From a virus: a stretch of 64,000 nt of DNA. Position 1 is the first letter of the stretch; each line of letters begins with the position of its first letter. The notes beneath the pieces are model-generated. The model worked only from the letters and a program-made list of their open reading frames with translations, was not told the DNA's origin and did not search any database. Shown in pieces: positions 1 through 8,297 of the stretch. Position numbers and translations under genes: made by a program. The DNA is taken from positions 1 through 64,000 of IMG/VR virus record IMGVR_UViG_3300025010_000009, one strand, 5' to 3'.

Positions 1-1689
1 AGGGATGGGCAGGCCCTGCGGTTTTTGAATGCTGTACCTATAAGTCGTATTGCACGCATCCGGTGGTGTAATGACCCCCTGAGTGAACACTACATGCGGC
101 CTGAGTCATTCCTGGTCAATAGTAATGTTGTACACGTTAGTCGCTGCCTGGTATGGGATGGGGAGCCCCTATTTGACCCCTATGATTTTGCACTTAATAA
201 TTTTAGATCTAACCTGGCTGGCTTTGGACCCTCTAAACTTGCTCCGGTCTGGGATGATATTGTTAAGGCTGTTGGTACCCGGCAGGCGGCATACCAGCTT
301 ATTCAGATGAATAATGCGGTAATTGCAGCCATAGAGGGCCTAATTGATCTTCAGGGGACAACCTCAGGTCAGGCTGCAATTGAGAAGGTAAAGGAAATAT
401 CTAATCAGCTGAGTTTATACCGAGCTGCTGTTATTGACGGACGTAGTGTTGACATTAAACAACATAGTGCAAGTTTTGGTAGTGTACCTGAGCTGATCCT
501 TACCTTTATCCAGATTCTGAGCGCGGCAAGTGATATTCCGGCAACCCGTTTTCTTGGCCAAGCCCCTGGCGGTTTAAATGCTACGGGTGAGTCTGATCTT
601 GAGAATTATTATAATGTAATTGATAGCTATCAGCAACAGCGGATTGAACCTAATCTGCGCCGGGTATATGACGTACTGGGCTACAATATGTTTCCAAGTC
701 AGTGGCCTAAAGAACGGGAAAATCTGGTTTTCAAGTTCCCCCCACTTTGGAATCAGAGCGATCTTGAAGAGAGTCAGACTGCAACGGCAAGAATTGATAA
801 CGTGATGAAACTCCTGTCTGAGGGTCTGATTGGAGAGGATAAGGCCATTGAGGAAATTAATGCCAAGGGCTGTCTGAGTGTGACCTTGGATGAAACCGAT
901 ATCAGTATTGTTGACCGTACTGGTCTTGTCGGACAGACTGATAATAATCAGGTTAATGTCGGTCAGGAAATTCAGAAATTACGGAACGGCATCCGGGTAA
1001 ATAACATGGATGCTCTTGGACTACTTCTCCGGGCTGCGGGCGCGTCCAACCCTGATGATATTGACCGCCAGGCCTTTGAAAAGGGATTTGCTGTTGAAAT
1101 GGAACATTTGGGTACCCTGGGTGGTGACCGGGTAAAGGTGGCTAAGGTAGTTCTGGATCATCTGCGTGAGCGTCAGGATTACTATGACCGGCTGGAACGA
1201 GTTGAGAACTCAATTTATCTTGATAGACTTCCCCAGCCTACTGAGGGACAGCAGCATGCAGGGAATTATAAGAAACATCATCTGAAACTTCATGGCCTTG
1301 ATTTCAGTATTGAGAACCCCCAGGGAAGTGAACGCCAGGGAAAAGATAGTGCTGGGAAATCTTGGACAAGTATTCTGCCGGCTCATTACGGGTATGTGCG
1401 AAGGACAGAGGGTGCTGATGGTGATCACGTAGATGCCTATATTGGCCCCCATGAGGAAAGTGAGCTGGTATTTGTAGTTGACCAGCAAGATCCCCAGAGC
1501 AAGAAGTTTGATGAGCATAAGGTTATCTTTGGCTGTCTGTCAATGTTGCAGGCGAAAGAGCTTTATGTATCAGCATTTAGTGATGGTCAGGGTGAGGCCC
1601 GGATTGGTGGAATTACCCCTGCGCATATTCAGGAATTTAGGGGTTGGCTTACCGGGGGAAATACGCACGCACCCTACGGTAAGAAGTAA
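1..1689 (+). CDS. Portal protein (DUF1073 type) fused to pyrophosphatase-like domain, 5' partial
   Basis: The frame is open to the left edge, so the N-terminus is missing. At least 562 residues are visible. The first ~330 match the DUF1073 portal family, with the typical segment IPATRFLGQAPGG followed by NATGESDLENYY. The portal forms the dodecameric DNA channel at the capsid vertex. About nt 1075-1210 is a DUF5661-like helix (VVLDHLRERQDYYDRL). From about nt 1280 to the end is an inorganic-pyrophosphatase-like phage domain (ENPQGSERQGKD, HYGYVRRTEGADGDHVDAYI). The role of the enzymatic domain in a portal is unknown; it is an established accessory domain of phage structural proteins. The family calls are confident. 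Whether the domain is catalytic is not known. Confidence 0.9.
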   Translation, partial: RDGQALRFLNAVPISRIARIRWCNDPLSEHYMRPESFLVNSNVVHVSRCLVWDGEPLFDPYDFALNNFRSNLAGFGPSKLAPVWDDIVKAVGTRQAAYQLIQMNNAVIAAIEGLIDLQGTTSGQAAIEKVKEISNQLSLYRAAVIDGRSVDIKQHSASFGSVPELILTFIQILSAASDIPATRFLGQAPGGLNATGESDLENYYNVIDSYQQQRIEPNLRRVYDVLGYNMFPSQWPKERENLVFKFPPLWNQSDLEESQTATARIDNVMKLLSEGLIGEDKAIEEINAKGCLSVTLDETDISIVDRTGLVGQTDNNQVNVGQEIQKLRNGIRVNNMDALGLLLRAAGASNPDDIDRQAFEKGFAVEMEHLGTLGGDRVKVAKVVLDHLRERQDYYDRLERVENSIYLDRLPQPTEGQQHAGNYKKHHLKLHGLDFSIENPQGSERQGKDSAGKSWTSILPAHYGYVRRTEGADGDHVDAYIGPHEESELVFVVDQQDPQSKKFDEHKVIFGCLSMLQAKELYVSAFSDGQGEARIGGITPAHIQEFRGWLTGGNTHAPYGKK

Positions 1690-1693
1690 TGGT

Positions 1694-1788
1694 GAGAACC
1701 CACTTGTCTGCCCCGCTACGGGGTTTTTAGGGTGCCCCCTATAGGGTAGCCTGCCCTGGGGGTAAAAACCCCGGAGAAACGAAACAAA
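1694..1788 (+). repeat. Dispersed structured repeat element, copy A (intergenic)
   Basis: This 95-bp element begins GAGAACCCACTTGT and ends CGGAGAAACGAAACAAA. It folds into a short hairpin CCCCG-CTA-CGGGG (1711-1723). A long imperfect stem also forms: 1720-1729 pairs with 1763-1772 (10 bp), CCCCC 1735-1739 with GGGGG 1758-1762, and AGGG 1743-1746 with CCCT 1754-1757. Both ends and the layout recur at 16873-16966, and related copies lie at 27837, 43381 and 52111. It fills the gap between the portal gene and the next small gene. Function unknown. Confidence 0.75.
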
Positions 1789-1810
1789 TTAGTATAATGG
1801 AGAGTATCTA

Positions 1811-2044
1811 ATGGGAAATTTAATTGATAGAACATCTAAATTAACAATTCCTAATTTTTTAAGAATAGAAAAAGAAACAGTTACTGCGCAACATAAAATC
1901 TACTCAAAAGGGTTTAAAAATATAAGATCATATTGGTGGTGGGTGTGTAAATTTAGTTTTAATGATTTTTTCCGCGCCCTTTTGGGTATTAAAAGGACAC
2001 CTAAACAGAATAAAAGAACACCATTACAGCGATTAGGGTTTTAA
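1811..2044 (+). CDS. Small hypothetical protein (77 aa)
   Basis: Start is ATG after a GGAGAG site (1799-1804). The stop overlaps the ATG of the next gene (TTTTAATG), which suggests translational coupling. The protein is basic and aromatic, with a central hydrophobic stretch (SYWWWVCKFSFNDFFRALL) that could lie on or in a membrane. It is more A+T-rich than the flanking head genes, like other small inserted genes in this virion operon. I recognise no family. It could be a moron or a minor head protein. Confidence 0.65.
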   Translation: MGNLIDRTSKLTIPNFLRIEKETVTAQHKIYSKGFKNIRSYWWWVCKFSFNDFFRALLGIKRTPKQNKRTPLQRLGF

Positions 2045-2961
2045 TGCCAATTTTACTTGACCATAAACAACTTGAGAAGCTGGAAAGACGTAGGCGTACC
2101 CCGCGCAGGGTTAAGGGCGTAAAAAGTCCTGCTAGTCCTGAGCGTATTCTACGTCAGCAGCTTGAAGCCCTGTGGGCGCGGGTATTACTACCGGCAACAG
2201 AACGCCTGAAACAATATGCGCAGGAAGGGGTAAACGCACAGGTTATAGCAGATTATCTTGATCAGGTATTACGTCAGGCTGAATTCGAATACGGACTGGC
2301 TGCAGATGATTTCCTTACCACCTGGAAAGTGAGTATGGACCGGCAGACCCGGACGGCACTTATGCGTGGCCTTGCGGATAGTCTGGGCGTTGACCTCACA
2401 GCCCTTTATGATGATCCTATTATTCAGGATGTACTTGCAGTAAGTTCCCTGGACGCTGCGGGGTTGATAACAAGTATTCCCAGTGAGTATCTTGGGCAGG
2501 TAGCACGGTCAGTACGGGATAACTTTACTGGTGTCCCTCTTCCTGAGGGCAGGAGCCTGACGGAACAGATACAACACCTTGGGAGTGTGAGCTATGGGCG
2601 GGCAAAGCTGATAGCCCGTGACCAGACAAAGAAGTTGAATTCAAATCTTAACCAGGCCAGGCAGCAGAGTGTTGGCATTACCCTGTATATTTGGAAAACG
2701 GTAAGGGATGAGCGTGTTGTAGGCAGGCCGGGTGGTCTCTATCCCCAGGGAAATAAAGCACATGGTAACCACTACGTAATGGAAGGTTTGTACTGCCGGT
2801 GGGATGACAGTACAGTTTATAGTGAGGACCGGGGGGAAACGTGGAAGAAACGTCAGGCTGAGATGCCCCAGACCCACCCTGGACAGGATATTCAGTGCCG
2901 GTGTCATGCTGCCCCGGTTGTTGACATTGATCAAATACTAAAATATATGGAGGCTGCGTGA
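2044..2961 (+). CDS. MuF-like minor head (head morphogenesis) protein
   Basis: This 305-residue protein carries the phage Mu gpF C-terminal signature: IARDQTKKLN (about 190-200), a W-x-T-x-R-D-E-R-V segment, a glycine/histidine-rich middle, then HPGQDIQCRCHAAPVV near the C-terminus. MuF proteins are minor capsid components associated with the portal and are ejected or retained inside the head in different phages. Its place directly after portal is the usual one. The N-terminal 50 residues are basic. Family confident; exact role in this phage inferred. Confidence 0.88.
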   Translation: MPILLDHKQLEKLERRRRTPRRVKGVKSPASPERILRQQLEALWARVLLPATERLKQYAQEGVNAQVIADYLDQVLRQAEFEYGLAADDFLTTWKVSMDRQTRTALMRGLADSLGVDLTALYDDPIIQDVLAVSSLDAAGLITSIPSEYLGQVARSVRDNFTGVPLPEGRSLTEQIQHLGSVSYGRAKLIARDQTKKLNSNLNQARQQSVGITLYIWKTVRDERVVGRPGGLYPQGNKAHGNHYVMEGLYCRWDDSTVYSEDRGETWKKRQAEMPQTHPGQDIQCRCHAAPVVDIDQILKYMEAA

Positions 2962-3080
2962 TGAGTAATGTGATTAAAAAGGGACAAGTAGGAGAATTAG
3001 TTGGTATTGGTTAATTTAAAATTAAGGATATACGAGGGGAAGTTTTAGATATTGAGTGGGATGATGGGCGTATAGGAGCA
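2961..3080 (+). pseudogene. 5' part of the following gene, cut by an in-frame TAA
   Basis: A well-placed GGAGG precedes ATG 2961, and this ATG overlaps the TGA of the MuF gene. The frame reads 17 codons (MSNVIKKGQVGELVGIG), then TAA at 3012-3014. It then continues open in the same frame through FKIKDIRGEVLDIEWDDGRI into the 3081 gene. Residues on both sides of the stop look like one small beta-barrel (KOW/SH3-like) segment. So this is either a recently broken N-terminus or a read-through gene. A sequencing error is also possible. Confidence 0.5.
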
Positions 3081-3443
3081 ATGAATAGGGATTCTTTTTT
3101 GCGTTCTGGTGTAATAAAATGGAAAAATTCTCAAACCCCATTTGAAAACGGTTGTGCCCTGGCTCAGGCTGAAATTCAGAATAAACTGGGGAACAGGTTT
3201 GGGAATGATAATTATCAGTTTGAATGGCAAAAATTAGAAACTCAAATTAGGTTTTTAAGAAAACAAATAGAAAATCTATATTCTGGGGCTTCAAAAGAGT
3301 TTACTGTTTCTGGGAATGTGGAAAAACAGCGATTAAATTATATTAAGGCTGATAAATTACAAAAGGAAATGGATGGATTAATTAAACAACGGAATAAACT
3401 TGAAGAGGAAGAAAGGAAAAAGGAAAAATCTTTTAATTTTTAA
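3081..3443 (+). CDS. Coiled-coil small protein with FENG motif (120 aa from this ATG)
   Basis: The reading frame continues from ATG 2961 across a TAA at 3012. ATG 3081 is the first downstream ATG, but its GGAG lies only about 2 nt away, so initiation here is doubtful. Residues 21-36 read PFENGCALAQAEIQNK, the motif shared with the small genes at 11922, 12343 and 15853. The remainder is heptad-rich and charged, predicted coiled coil (KLETQIRFLRKQIENL; LQKEMDGLIKQRNKLEEE). It sits between the MuF and protease/scaffold genes. Function unknown. The protein is A+T-rich and lysine-rich compared with its neighbours. Confidence 0.6.
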   Translation: MNRDSFLRSGVIKWKNSQTPFENGCALAQAEIQNKLGNRFGNDNYQFEWQKLETQIRFLRKQIENLYSGASKEFTVSGNVEKQRLNYIKADKLQKEMDGLIKQRNKLEEEERKKEKSFNF

Positions 3444-3452
3444 GGAAATACC

Positions 3453-4706
3453 ATGCAACATATATTTAATTCATTCCTGGTAATTGATGAGCAGCCAGTA
3501 CCCAAGTGGGAGAAAACTCCTGATGGCTTTCTTCGCTGCCGGGCGCGCATATTAGCAGAGCGGGTAATGCCCTATTCAGTACAAGAGTTTGAGGAAGGTT
3601 CACTTCCTATTAATACCCCTGACGTTATTAATATGTATGTGAGTGGGGAAACTCTTGCTGACCCTGCTGCATTACGTAGTTTGGAGGGCTCCCTGGTAGT
3701 AGCCGGGGATCATGCCTGGTGTGATCTTGAGACGGTTAAACAGCATGCGGTTGGTCACGTAGTGGGCACACCCTATGTTCAGGATGGATATGTATGGTGT
3801 GAACTTCTTATTACTGATCAGAGCACAATTGATAAGGTAGTGAATAAGGAACTTGGGGAAATCTCTGCAGCTTACCTGGCTGAAAGTGTGTTTGAACCTG
3901 GAGAATTTAACGGTCAAGCATATGATGCCCGGCAAGAGCAGTTACAATATAACCATGTTGCAGTCCTTCCTATTGGGCATGGACGTGCAGGCCGCGATGT
4001 TAGAATCATGAACAAAAAAAATCAAGACAACAAAGGAGTAACTACAATGCCTGATGACAAAGACAAAGATGTAAAGGTAATTCGTGAACGACTGTTCCGG
4101 GTAAAGCTGGCTAATACCGGCAAGTTTATTAATGCTGATGAGGAAACGGCCACTGCTGTGGAGGAGGAGTCCAAAGTCAGTGGAGCCAAGCTGGAAACCA
4201 CCATGAGTGAACTTGAGACCAAGAATGCTGAGCTTGCTGAACTCCAGGGCCAGGTTGAGGAACTTAAGGGCCAGCTCAGTGTCTACAAGGAAAAATTGGA
4301 TCAGCTCCTTGCTGAGGAAACCATTGAGCACGCTGCTGAGGGTATGATTGCTGAGGGTGAAGAGGCTGAGGAAATCATTGAAAACTCAGCTATCTTCAAT
4401 GAGAAGGGTGAGGAAGAGCCGGAGGAGAAGAAAAAGGAGTTCATGAACTCCCTGCGCAAACTCCATGGCCCCAAACTTCATACAGCTGTCCTCGGTGCCC
4501 TGGGTGTTAATACTGAGGGGATGTCCCCTGAGGCGATTCGTGGCTCTTTTAAGGCACAGCACCAGATCTGCAATTCCATGAAGGGTAAACGTACTGTTGC
4601 CGGCGCAAAGATGTTCAATAGCGGCATGAAGAGAGAAACCACTGTTGCTGGGGATGGTGTGAATCGTTCTGGCCATCAGCGCCTTGGTTTTGGCGGTAAG
4701 AAATAA
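3453..4706 (+). CDS. Capsid maturation protease with C-terminal scaffold (DUF2213)
   Basis: 417 residues. The N-terminal ~180 residues match DUF2213, a phage prohead-protease-like family. Candidate catalytic segments are GDHAWCD and GEISAAYLAE, the latter resembling the Ser of S78-type proteases. The C-terminal half is acidic and coiled coil (ELETKNAELAELQGQVEELK) like a scaffold, ending in a basic tail with a repeated TVAG motif. The gene lies upstream of cement and capsid genes as expected. A strong internal ribosome-binding site at codon 199 suggests separate production of the scaffold part. Family confident; protease catalysis inferred from position and family. Confidence 0.85.
   Translation: MQHIFNSFLVIDEQPVPKWEKTPDGFLRCRARILAERVMPYSVQEFEEGSLPINTPDVINMYVSGETLADPAALRSLEGSLVVAGDHAWCDLETVKQHAVGHVVGTPYVQDGYVWCELLITDQSTIDKVVNKELGEISAAYLAESVFEPGEFNGQAYDARQEQLQYNHVAVLPIGHGRAGRDVRIMNKKNQDNKGVTTMPDDKDKDVKVIRERLFRVKLANTGKFINADEETATAVEEESKVSGAKLETTMSELETKNAELAELQGQVEELKGQLSVYKEKLDQLLAEETIEHAAEGMIAEGEEAEEIIENSAIFNEKGEEEPEEKKKEFMNSLRKLHGPKLHTAVLGALGVNTEGMSPEAIRGSFKAQHQICNSMKGKRTVAGAKMFNSGMKRETTVAGDGVNRSGHQRLGFGGKK
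4047..4706 (+). CDS. Nested scaffold protein from internal start
   Basis: Inside the DUF2213 gene, AAGGAG lies 8 nt before an in-frame ATG at 4047 (MPDDKDKDVKVIRERL). It would give a 219-residue product holding only the acidic coiled-coil region and basic C-terminus. This matches the nested protease/scaffold arrangement known from lambda C/Nu3. The ribosome-binding site is seen directly; use of the start is inferred. Confidence 0.6.
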   Translation: MPDDKDKDVKVIRERLFRVKLANTGKFINADEETATAVEEESKVSGAKLETTMSELETKNAELAELQGQVEELKGQLSVYKEKLDQLLAEETIEHAAEGMIAEGEEAEEIIENSAIFNEKGEEEPEEKKKEFMNSLRKLHGPKLHTAVLGALGVNTEGMSPEAIRGSFKAQHQICNSMKGKRTVAGAKMFNSGMKRETTVAGDGVNRSGHQRLGFGGKK

Positions 4707-4767
4707 CTTGGCCCGGTTATCAATTAATATATAAACAAGTTCATAATCCATTAAGGAGGATTAACAA

Positions 4768-5394
4768 ATGACTTTTGCAAGTGGTTACAGAGGTACAAGC
4801 ATGGGGTCCGTTCAGACCGCATATACTGATCAGCCCGGTCAGGCTGTTGCGGGCATGGAGGCATTTGCTAGTGATAACAATGCTAAAGATTCAATCTTCA
4901 TCGGTGAGACCAATGGTATTGCCTGTGGGCGTGGCATTGTTACTGCTCAGGTTGCTGAGGCTGCGTATAAAATGCAGTTGCCTAATATTGAGGCATACCT
5001 GCCCATTGGTAGTGAGGATGCTACTGATTTTGCTGGTATTCTTATGTTTGATGAGGCCTGTCAGAGTGATGAAAACGGCGTTCCCGGTTGGGCCAATGGT
5101 CGCCAGGGACGTTATATGCGGCCCCAGCGGTCAGGCGGCCGCATTTGGGTAAAGGCTGTTGAGGCTATTGATCCCCAGACGGCTAGTGTTAACTGGGTTG
5201 TTACTGCCCCGGCTGATGCCTCTTATGCTCTGGGTGAGTTCAGTCCGTCTGCCCTGGGTGGTGGTGCTGCGGGCGTGAGTGTTGCCCTTACTAACTGTAA
5301 ATGGATTACTGCTGCTGATGCCGGTGGTTTGGCTATCATTGAGATGGTGGGTGCTATTGTTGGTGTTACCCCCACGGATGAAAGCAGCTTCTAA
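4768..5394 (+). CDS. Capsid cement/decoration protein (Gp24-like structural cement)
   Basis: 208 residues, rich in Gly, Ala and Ser, with a strong AAGGAGG site. The N-terminus (MTFASGYRGTSMGSVQTAYTDQPGQ) and the segment PNIEAYLPIGSEDATDFAG resemble the phage structural cement (DUF2190-neighbour) family. Such proteins are usually encoded between scaffold and major capsid and stabilise the shell from outside. No enzymatic motif. Assigned by position and general resemblance, so the family name is moderate. Confidence 0.7.
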   Translation: MTFASGYRGTSMGSVQTAYTDQPGQAVAGMEAFASDNNAKDSIFIGETNGIACGRGIVTAQVAEAAYKMQLPNIEAYLPIGSEDATDFAGILMFDEACQSDENGVPGWANGRQGRYMRPQRSGGRIWVKAVEAIDPQTASVNWVVTAPADASYALGEFSPSALGGGAAGVSVALTNCKWITAADAGGLAIIEMVGAIVGVTPTDESSF

Positions 5395-5434
5395 TATCAA
5401 TAACTGAATATAAACGGCAAAAGGAGGAAATACA

Positions 5435-6391
5435 ATGCCTTACGATTTTACAAAAGGTGGTGCGAGTAACATCACTGCAACTGAGTTGATTGTCAGTGTA
5501 TTTGACCAGGTTGAGGCCGGGTTTTATGATGCACTGTATCCTGAAATCTTGTGGAGGGATATTATCGGTGAAGGAAGTGTCAAGACTGATATCAATCCCG
5601 GCGCAATGAATTACGTTTACCGTTCCAGGGATATTAAGGGCCAGGGTCAGTTTGTTCAGGGTGATCCTAATAATATCCCCCGTGTTGGCCAGGTTGTTGG
5701 TCAGGTAACTGTACCTATTCTGGACGCTGCGGTTGGGGCAACCCTGACCAATGCTGAGGCCAGACGGTATCAGTATGGTTATCAGTCAGCTCTCGCCCAG
5801 GACTATGGTGAGATTATGAAACGTGCTGTTGACTATCATGTTGAGCGTGTGTTCTTCTTTGGTGATGTCAGCGCTGGGTTTGCGGCCTTCCTGGATTATC
5901 CCAGTGTGGATAAAATTACAGCAGCTGCTCTGTGGTCTGCGGGCACTCCTGAGGATTGGGTTGAATCCATTAATGACGCAATCACAACGGTATGGGTGAA
6001 TAGCAAGACCATTCATTTGCCTGATACTGTTTACCTGCCCCCGGCCAAGTTCGCCATGTTGACGAAGGCCCATGTTATTGGCGCCGGTTCTGTGGGTGTG
6101 GCGGTAAGTGCCCTGAAGTATCTCATTGAAAATAATATCTACACTGCCCAGACTGGAAAACCCTTAAATGTCAAGTCCCTGCGGTATTTGACTGGCGCGG
6201 GTCCTGGTGGTGTTGATCGTGCGATTATTCTTGAGAGTAATCCGCGCAACTTTGTTCTGCCCTTCCCGATGCCGTATACCCTGGCCCAGCCGGTTCCGAT
6301 TCCCCTGGGCGTGGATATGTTTGCTGAGTATATTTTCGGCAGCTTTAACGTCAAGTATACGATGGCAATGGCTTACCTGGACGGCATTTAA
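5435..6391 (+). CDS. Major capsid protein (DUF2184)
   Basis: 318 residues beginning MPYDFTKGGASNITATEL after an AAAGGAGG site. It resembles the DUF2184 major-capsid family of HK97 fold: an N-terminal ELIVSVFDQVEAGFYDALYPEI arm, a central EIMKRAVDYHVERVFFFGD helix, and a C-terminal VPIPLGVDMFAEYIFGSFNVKY strand region. Preceded by scaffold and cement genes, and probably the most highly expressed gene of the operon. Confidence 0.87.
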   Translation: MPYDFTKGGASNITATELIVSVFDQVEAGFYDALYPEILWRDIIGEGSVKTDINPGAMNYVYRSRDIKGQGQFVQGDPNNIPRVGQVVGQVTVPILDAAVGATLTNAEARRYQYGYQSALAQDYGEIMKRAVDYHVERVFFFGDVSAGFAAFLDYPSVDKITAAALWSAGTPEDWVESINDAITTVWVNSKTIHLPDTVYLPPAKFAMLTKAHVIGAGSVGVAVSALKYLIENNIYTAQTGKPLNVKSLRYLTGAGPGGVDRAIILESNPRNFVLPFPMPYTLAQPVPIPLGVDMFAEYIFGSFNVKYTMAMAYLDGI

Positions 6392-6428
6392 CCCTAATTA
6401 GTAGTTTAATTTCAACAGGAGAATTAAA

Positions 6429-6836
6429 ATGGCAAATGCAAAACGACAACGGGAAGTACAGCCCGGAGCAGTTAAAAAGTCTTCAACCGTGCTTGTTGCA
6501 AATCAGCATACCGGGGGTATTGTATTCCCCCGGAAGGGACAGGGGGGAGTACACGTGCCCCCTCTGCGCCTGCCCCCCGGCAGTGTTACCCCGGTGGATC
6601 GTGAAGAATGGGAAGCACGCAAGAAATCGCCGGTTGTACAATATTACCTTGACAATGGATTGCTGGCTGAGGTCAACAGGGTGGGTCCGGTGCCCGTGCT
6701 GGATTCCACCACCTCCCACCCGGAAGTGCCGGAACATCTTCAGGATGAGGAGCATGAAGGAAAGCAAATCTTGGCGGAAGCGGCACCGGCAACGGCAAGG
6801 GTTCGCCAAAAGAAGAGGGCAACGATTACAATTTGA
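6429..6836 (+). CDS. Hypothetical virion protein after capsid (135 aa)
   Basis: Starts MANAKRQREVQPGAVKK with a CAGGAG site. The middle (GGIVFPRKGQGGVHVPPLRLPPGSV) is glycine/proline-rich and predicted beta. The C-terminus is Glu-rich then basic. Small genes of this type commonly follow the major capsid gene of DUF2184 phages, but I recognise no characterised family. A role in head decoration or head completion is only positional inference. Confidence 0.7.
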   Translation: MANAKRQREVQPGAVKKSSTVLVANQHTGGIVFPRKGQGGVHVPPLRLPPGSVTPVDREEWEARKKSPVVQYYLDNGLLAEVNRVGPVPVLDSTTSHPEVPEHLQDEEHEGKQILAEAAPATARVRQKKRATITI

Positions 6837-6864
6837 TGACTGGGAGTTTGAGTTGGAGTTTGAT

Positions 6865-6904
6865 GGTTGAACGGGCTCTGTTCAACCAGTTTGGGAACAG
6901 AGCC
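6865..6904 (+). terminator. Two mutually exclusive hairpins (attenuator-like)
   Basis: GGTTGAAC (6865-6872) can pair with GTTCAACC (6880-6887). Alternatively GGCTCTGTTC (6874-6883) pairs with GAACAGAGCC (6895-6904) in a perfect 10-bp stem with an 11-nt loop. The stems share bases and cannot form together. No long T-run follows. It sits between the capsid block and head completion genes, where reduced read-through would lower downstream expression (inference). Confidence 0.5.
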
Positions 6905-6936
6905 TATTTGAGCTATTAAGCCAGGAGGACTTAGAG

Positions 6937-7308
6937 ATGACATATGCTGAATTCATAGCCCTTTACCCTGAGTTTACAACTATGTCTCAGGTTATTGTTG
7001 AGGATAAACTTACACGTGCAGAATTGTTATTATCAAGTAGTGCGTGGGGTGACTTCTATCAAACAGCAATTGGCCTTGATGCGGCGCATAATCTGGCATT
7101 GAGAGCAGCTATTGGTAGTAGTACAACAGGGGGTATCAAGGCAGCAGCAGGACAGATAACGAGTGCAAGTGGTGCGGGCCTATCTGTTGGTTTTGCTCAA
7201 TCACAAAGTAATAATCAAACTGAAGAATGGTATAATAAGACAATTTATGGTCAAGAATATTTAAGACTGCGTTCTGTAGTCATAGCCCCGTGTTTGATGA
7301 CCACATGA
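6937..7308 (+). CDS. Head completion/adaptor protein (DUF4054-like)
   Basis: 123 residues, starting MTYAEFIALYPEF after CCAGGAGGAC. The opening and a C-terminal YNKTIYGQEYLRLRSVV match the DUF4054 group of phage adaptor proteins that bind below the portal. The ending APCLMTT is unusual for the family. The stop overlaps the ATG of the first glycan gene (ATGA at 7305). Confidence 0.75.
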   Translation: MTYAEFIALYPEFTTMSQVIVEDKLTRAELLLSSSAWGDFYQTAIGLDAAHNLALRAAIGSSTTGGIKAAAGQITSASGAGLSVGFAQSQSNNQTEEWYNKTIYGQEYLRLRSVVIAPCLMTT

Positions 7309-8297
7309 ATATTTTCTTGACTATACCGGGGTTTACCCCGCATGGCGGTATAAGGGTAATTCTTGAGTGGGCAAATAGGTTGTCTGCCTTTCACAAGGTT
7401 TACCTCTACAGTCGGAGCCGGCAACGGCTTGATTGGTTTGCTCTTGATAGGAGGGTACAACGTATTACAGCACCCAAGTTATTAAAGTGTTGTAATTGTT
7501 TGATTGTCAGTAGCCCACATGATGTTGAATTATTGACCAATCCTGATCGGCCTGACCGTTGTTTTGTATTTATGCAAATGTTGGAACATCTGTTCCAACC
7601 GGGAAATCCCCATTGGGCAGCAAGATGTAAACGGTTTTACCTAACAGGATATCCACTTATAGCAATTAGTCAGTGGAATATCAAAGAGTTGAAAAAAATG
7701 GGCAGAACTGGGCCTGTATATTACGTTGGAAATGGGGTAAATACAGTTGATTTCCCACCTTATACTGGTGGGGAAAAACCTGGGAATACAGTATTGGTGG
7801 AGGGTTGGCAGGCTATTAACCCAACTAAGGATGCCCAGAGAATTGCCCCTAAAGTTGCCCAGAGATTGAAGGCTTTGGGGTATAAGATCAAAGCCTATGG
7901 ACAATTGCCCCTAGATGGACAATATGATTCAGTTCTTGATAGGTATTATTGCTGTCCGGGCTTGCCTGTTCTTAACACCTTGTATGAAGAGGCTTCAATT
8001 TTGTTGAAGGCTAGTATTTGTGATGCCCGTAGTTGTAGCCCTATGGAGGCTATGGCAAAGAGTGCTGTGCCTGTTCGGGCTATTGACTACGGTGATGATG
8101 ACCTGGTCAATGATTATAATTGCCTAAGGGTTGGTTATAATGAGGATGGGTTATTTACGGCTGCAGTCAGGGTCTTAACAGATATTGAATTACAATCAAG
8201 GTTAAGGACTAATGGCCAGGCTTATATCCGGGAATATAGCTGGTCATATTGGATTAATCAAATTGATAATATACTAAGTACCCATTATGAAAAATAG
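7305..8297 (+). CDS. Glycosyltransferase, GT4/GT-B like
   Basis: I take the ATG at 7305, overlapping the upstream TGA, giving 330 residues starting MNIFLTIPGFTPHGGIRVI. It has a GT-B layout: an N-terminal PHGGIRV loop, a central NGVNTVDFPP, and C-terminal ARSCSPMEAMAKSAVPV, which resembles the E-x7-E nucleotide-sugar motif of GT4 enzymes. It ends with the usual C-terminal helix (EYSWSYWINQIDNIL). First gene of a five-gene cassette inserted among head/tail genes. Acceptor unknown; virion protein or host surface glycan are both possible. Confidence 0.8.
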   Translation: MNIFLTIPGFTPHGGIRVILEWANRLSAFHKVYLYSRSRQRLDWFALDRRVQRITAPKLLKCCNCLIVSSPHDVELLTNPDRPDRCFVFMQMLEHLFQPGNPHWAARCKRFYLTGYPLIAISQWNIKELKKMGRTGPVYYVGNGVNTVDFPPYTGGEKPGNTVLVEGWQAINPTKDAQRIAPKVAQRLKALGYKIKAYGQLPLDGQYDSVLDRYYCCPGLPVLNTLYEEASILLKASICDARSCSPMEAMAKSAVPVRAIDYGDDDLVNDYNCLRVGYNEDGLFTAAVRVLTDIELQSRLRTNGQAYIREYSWSYWINQIDNILSTHYEK

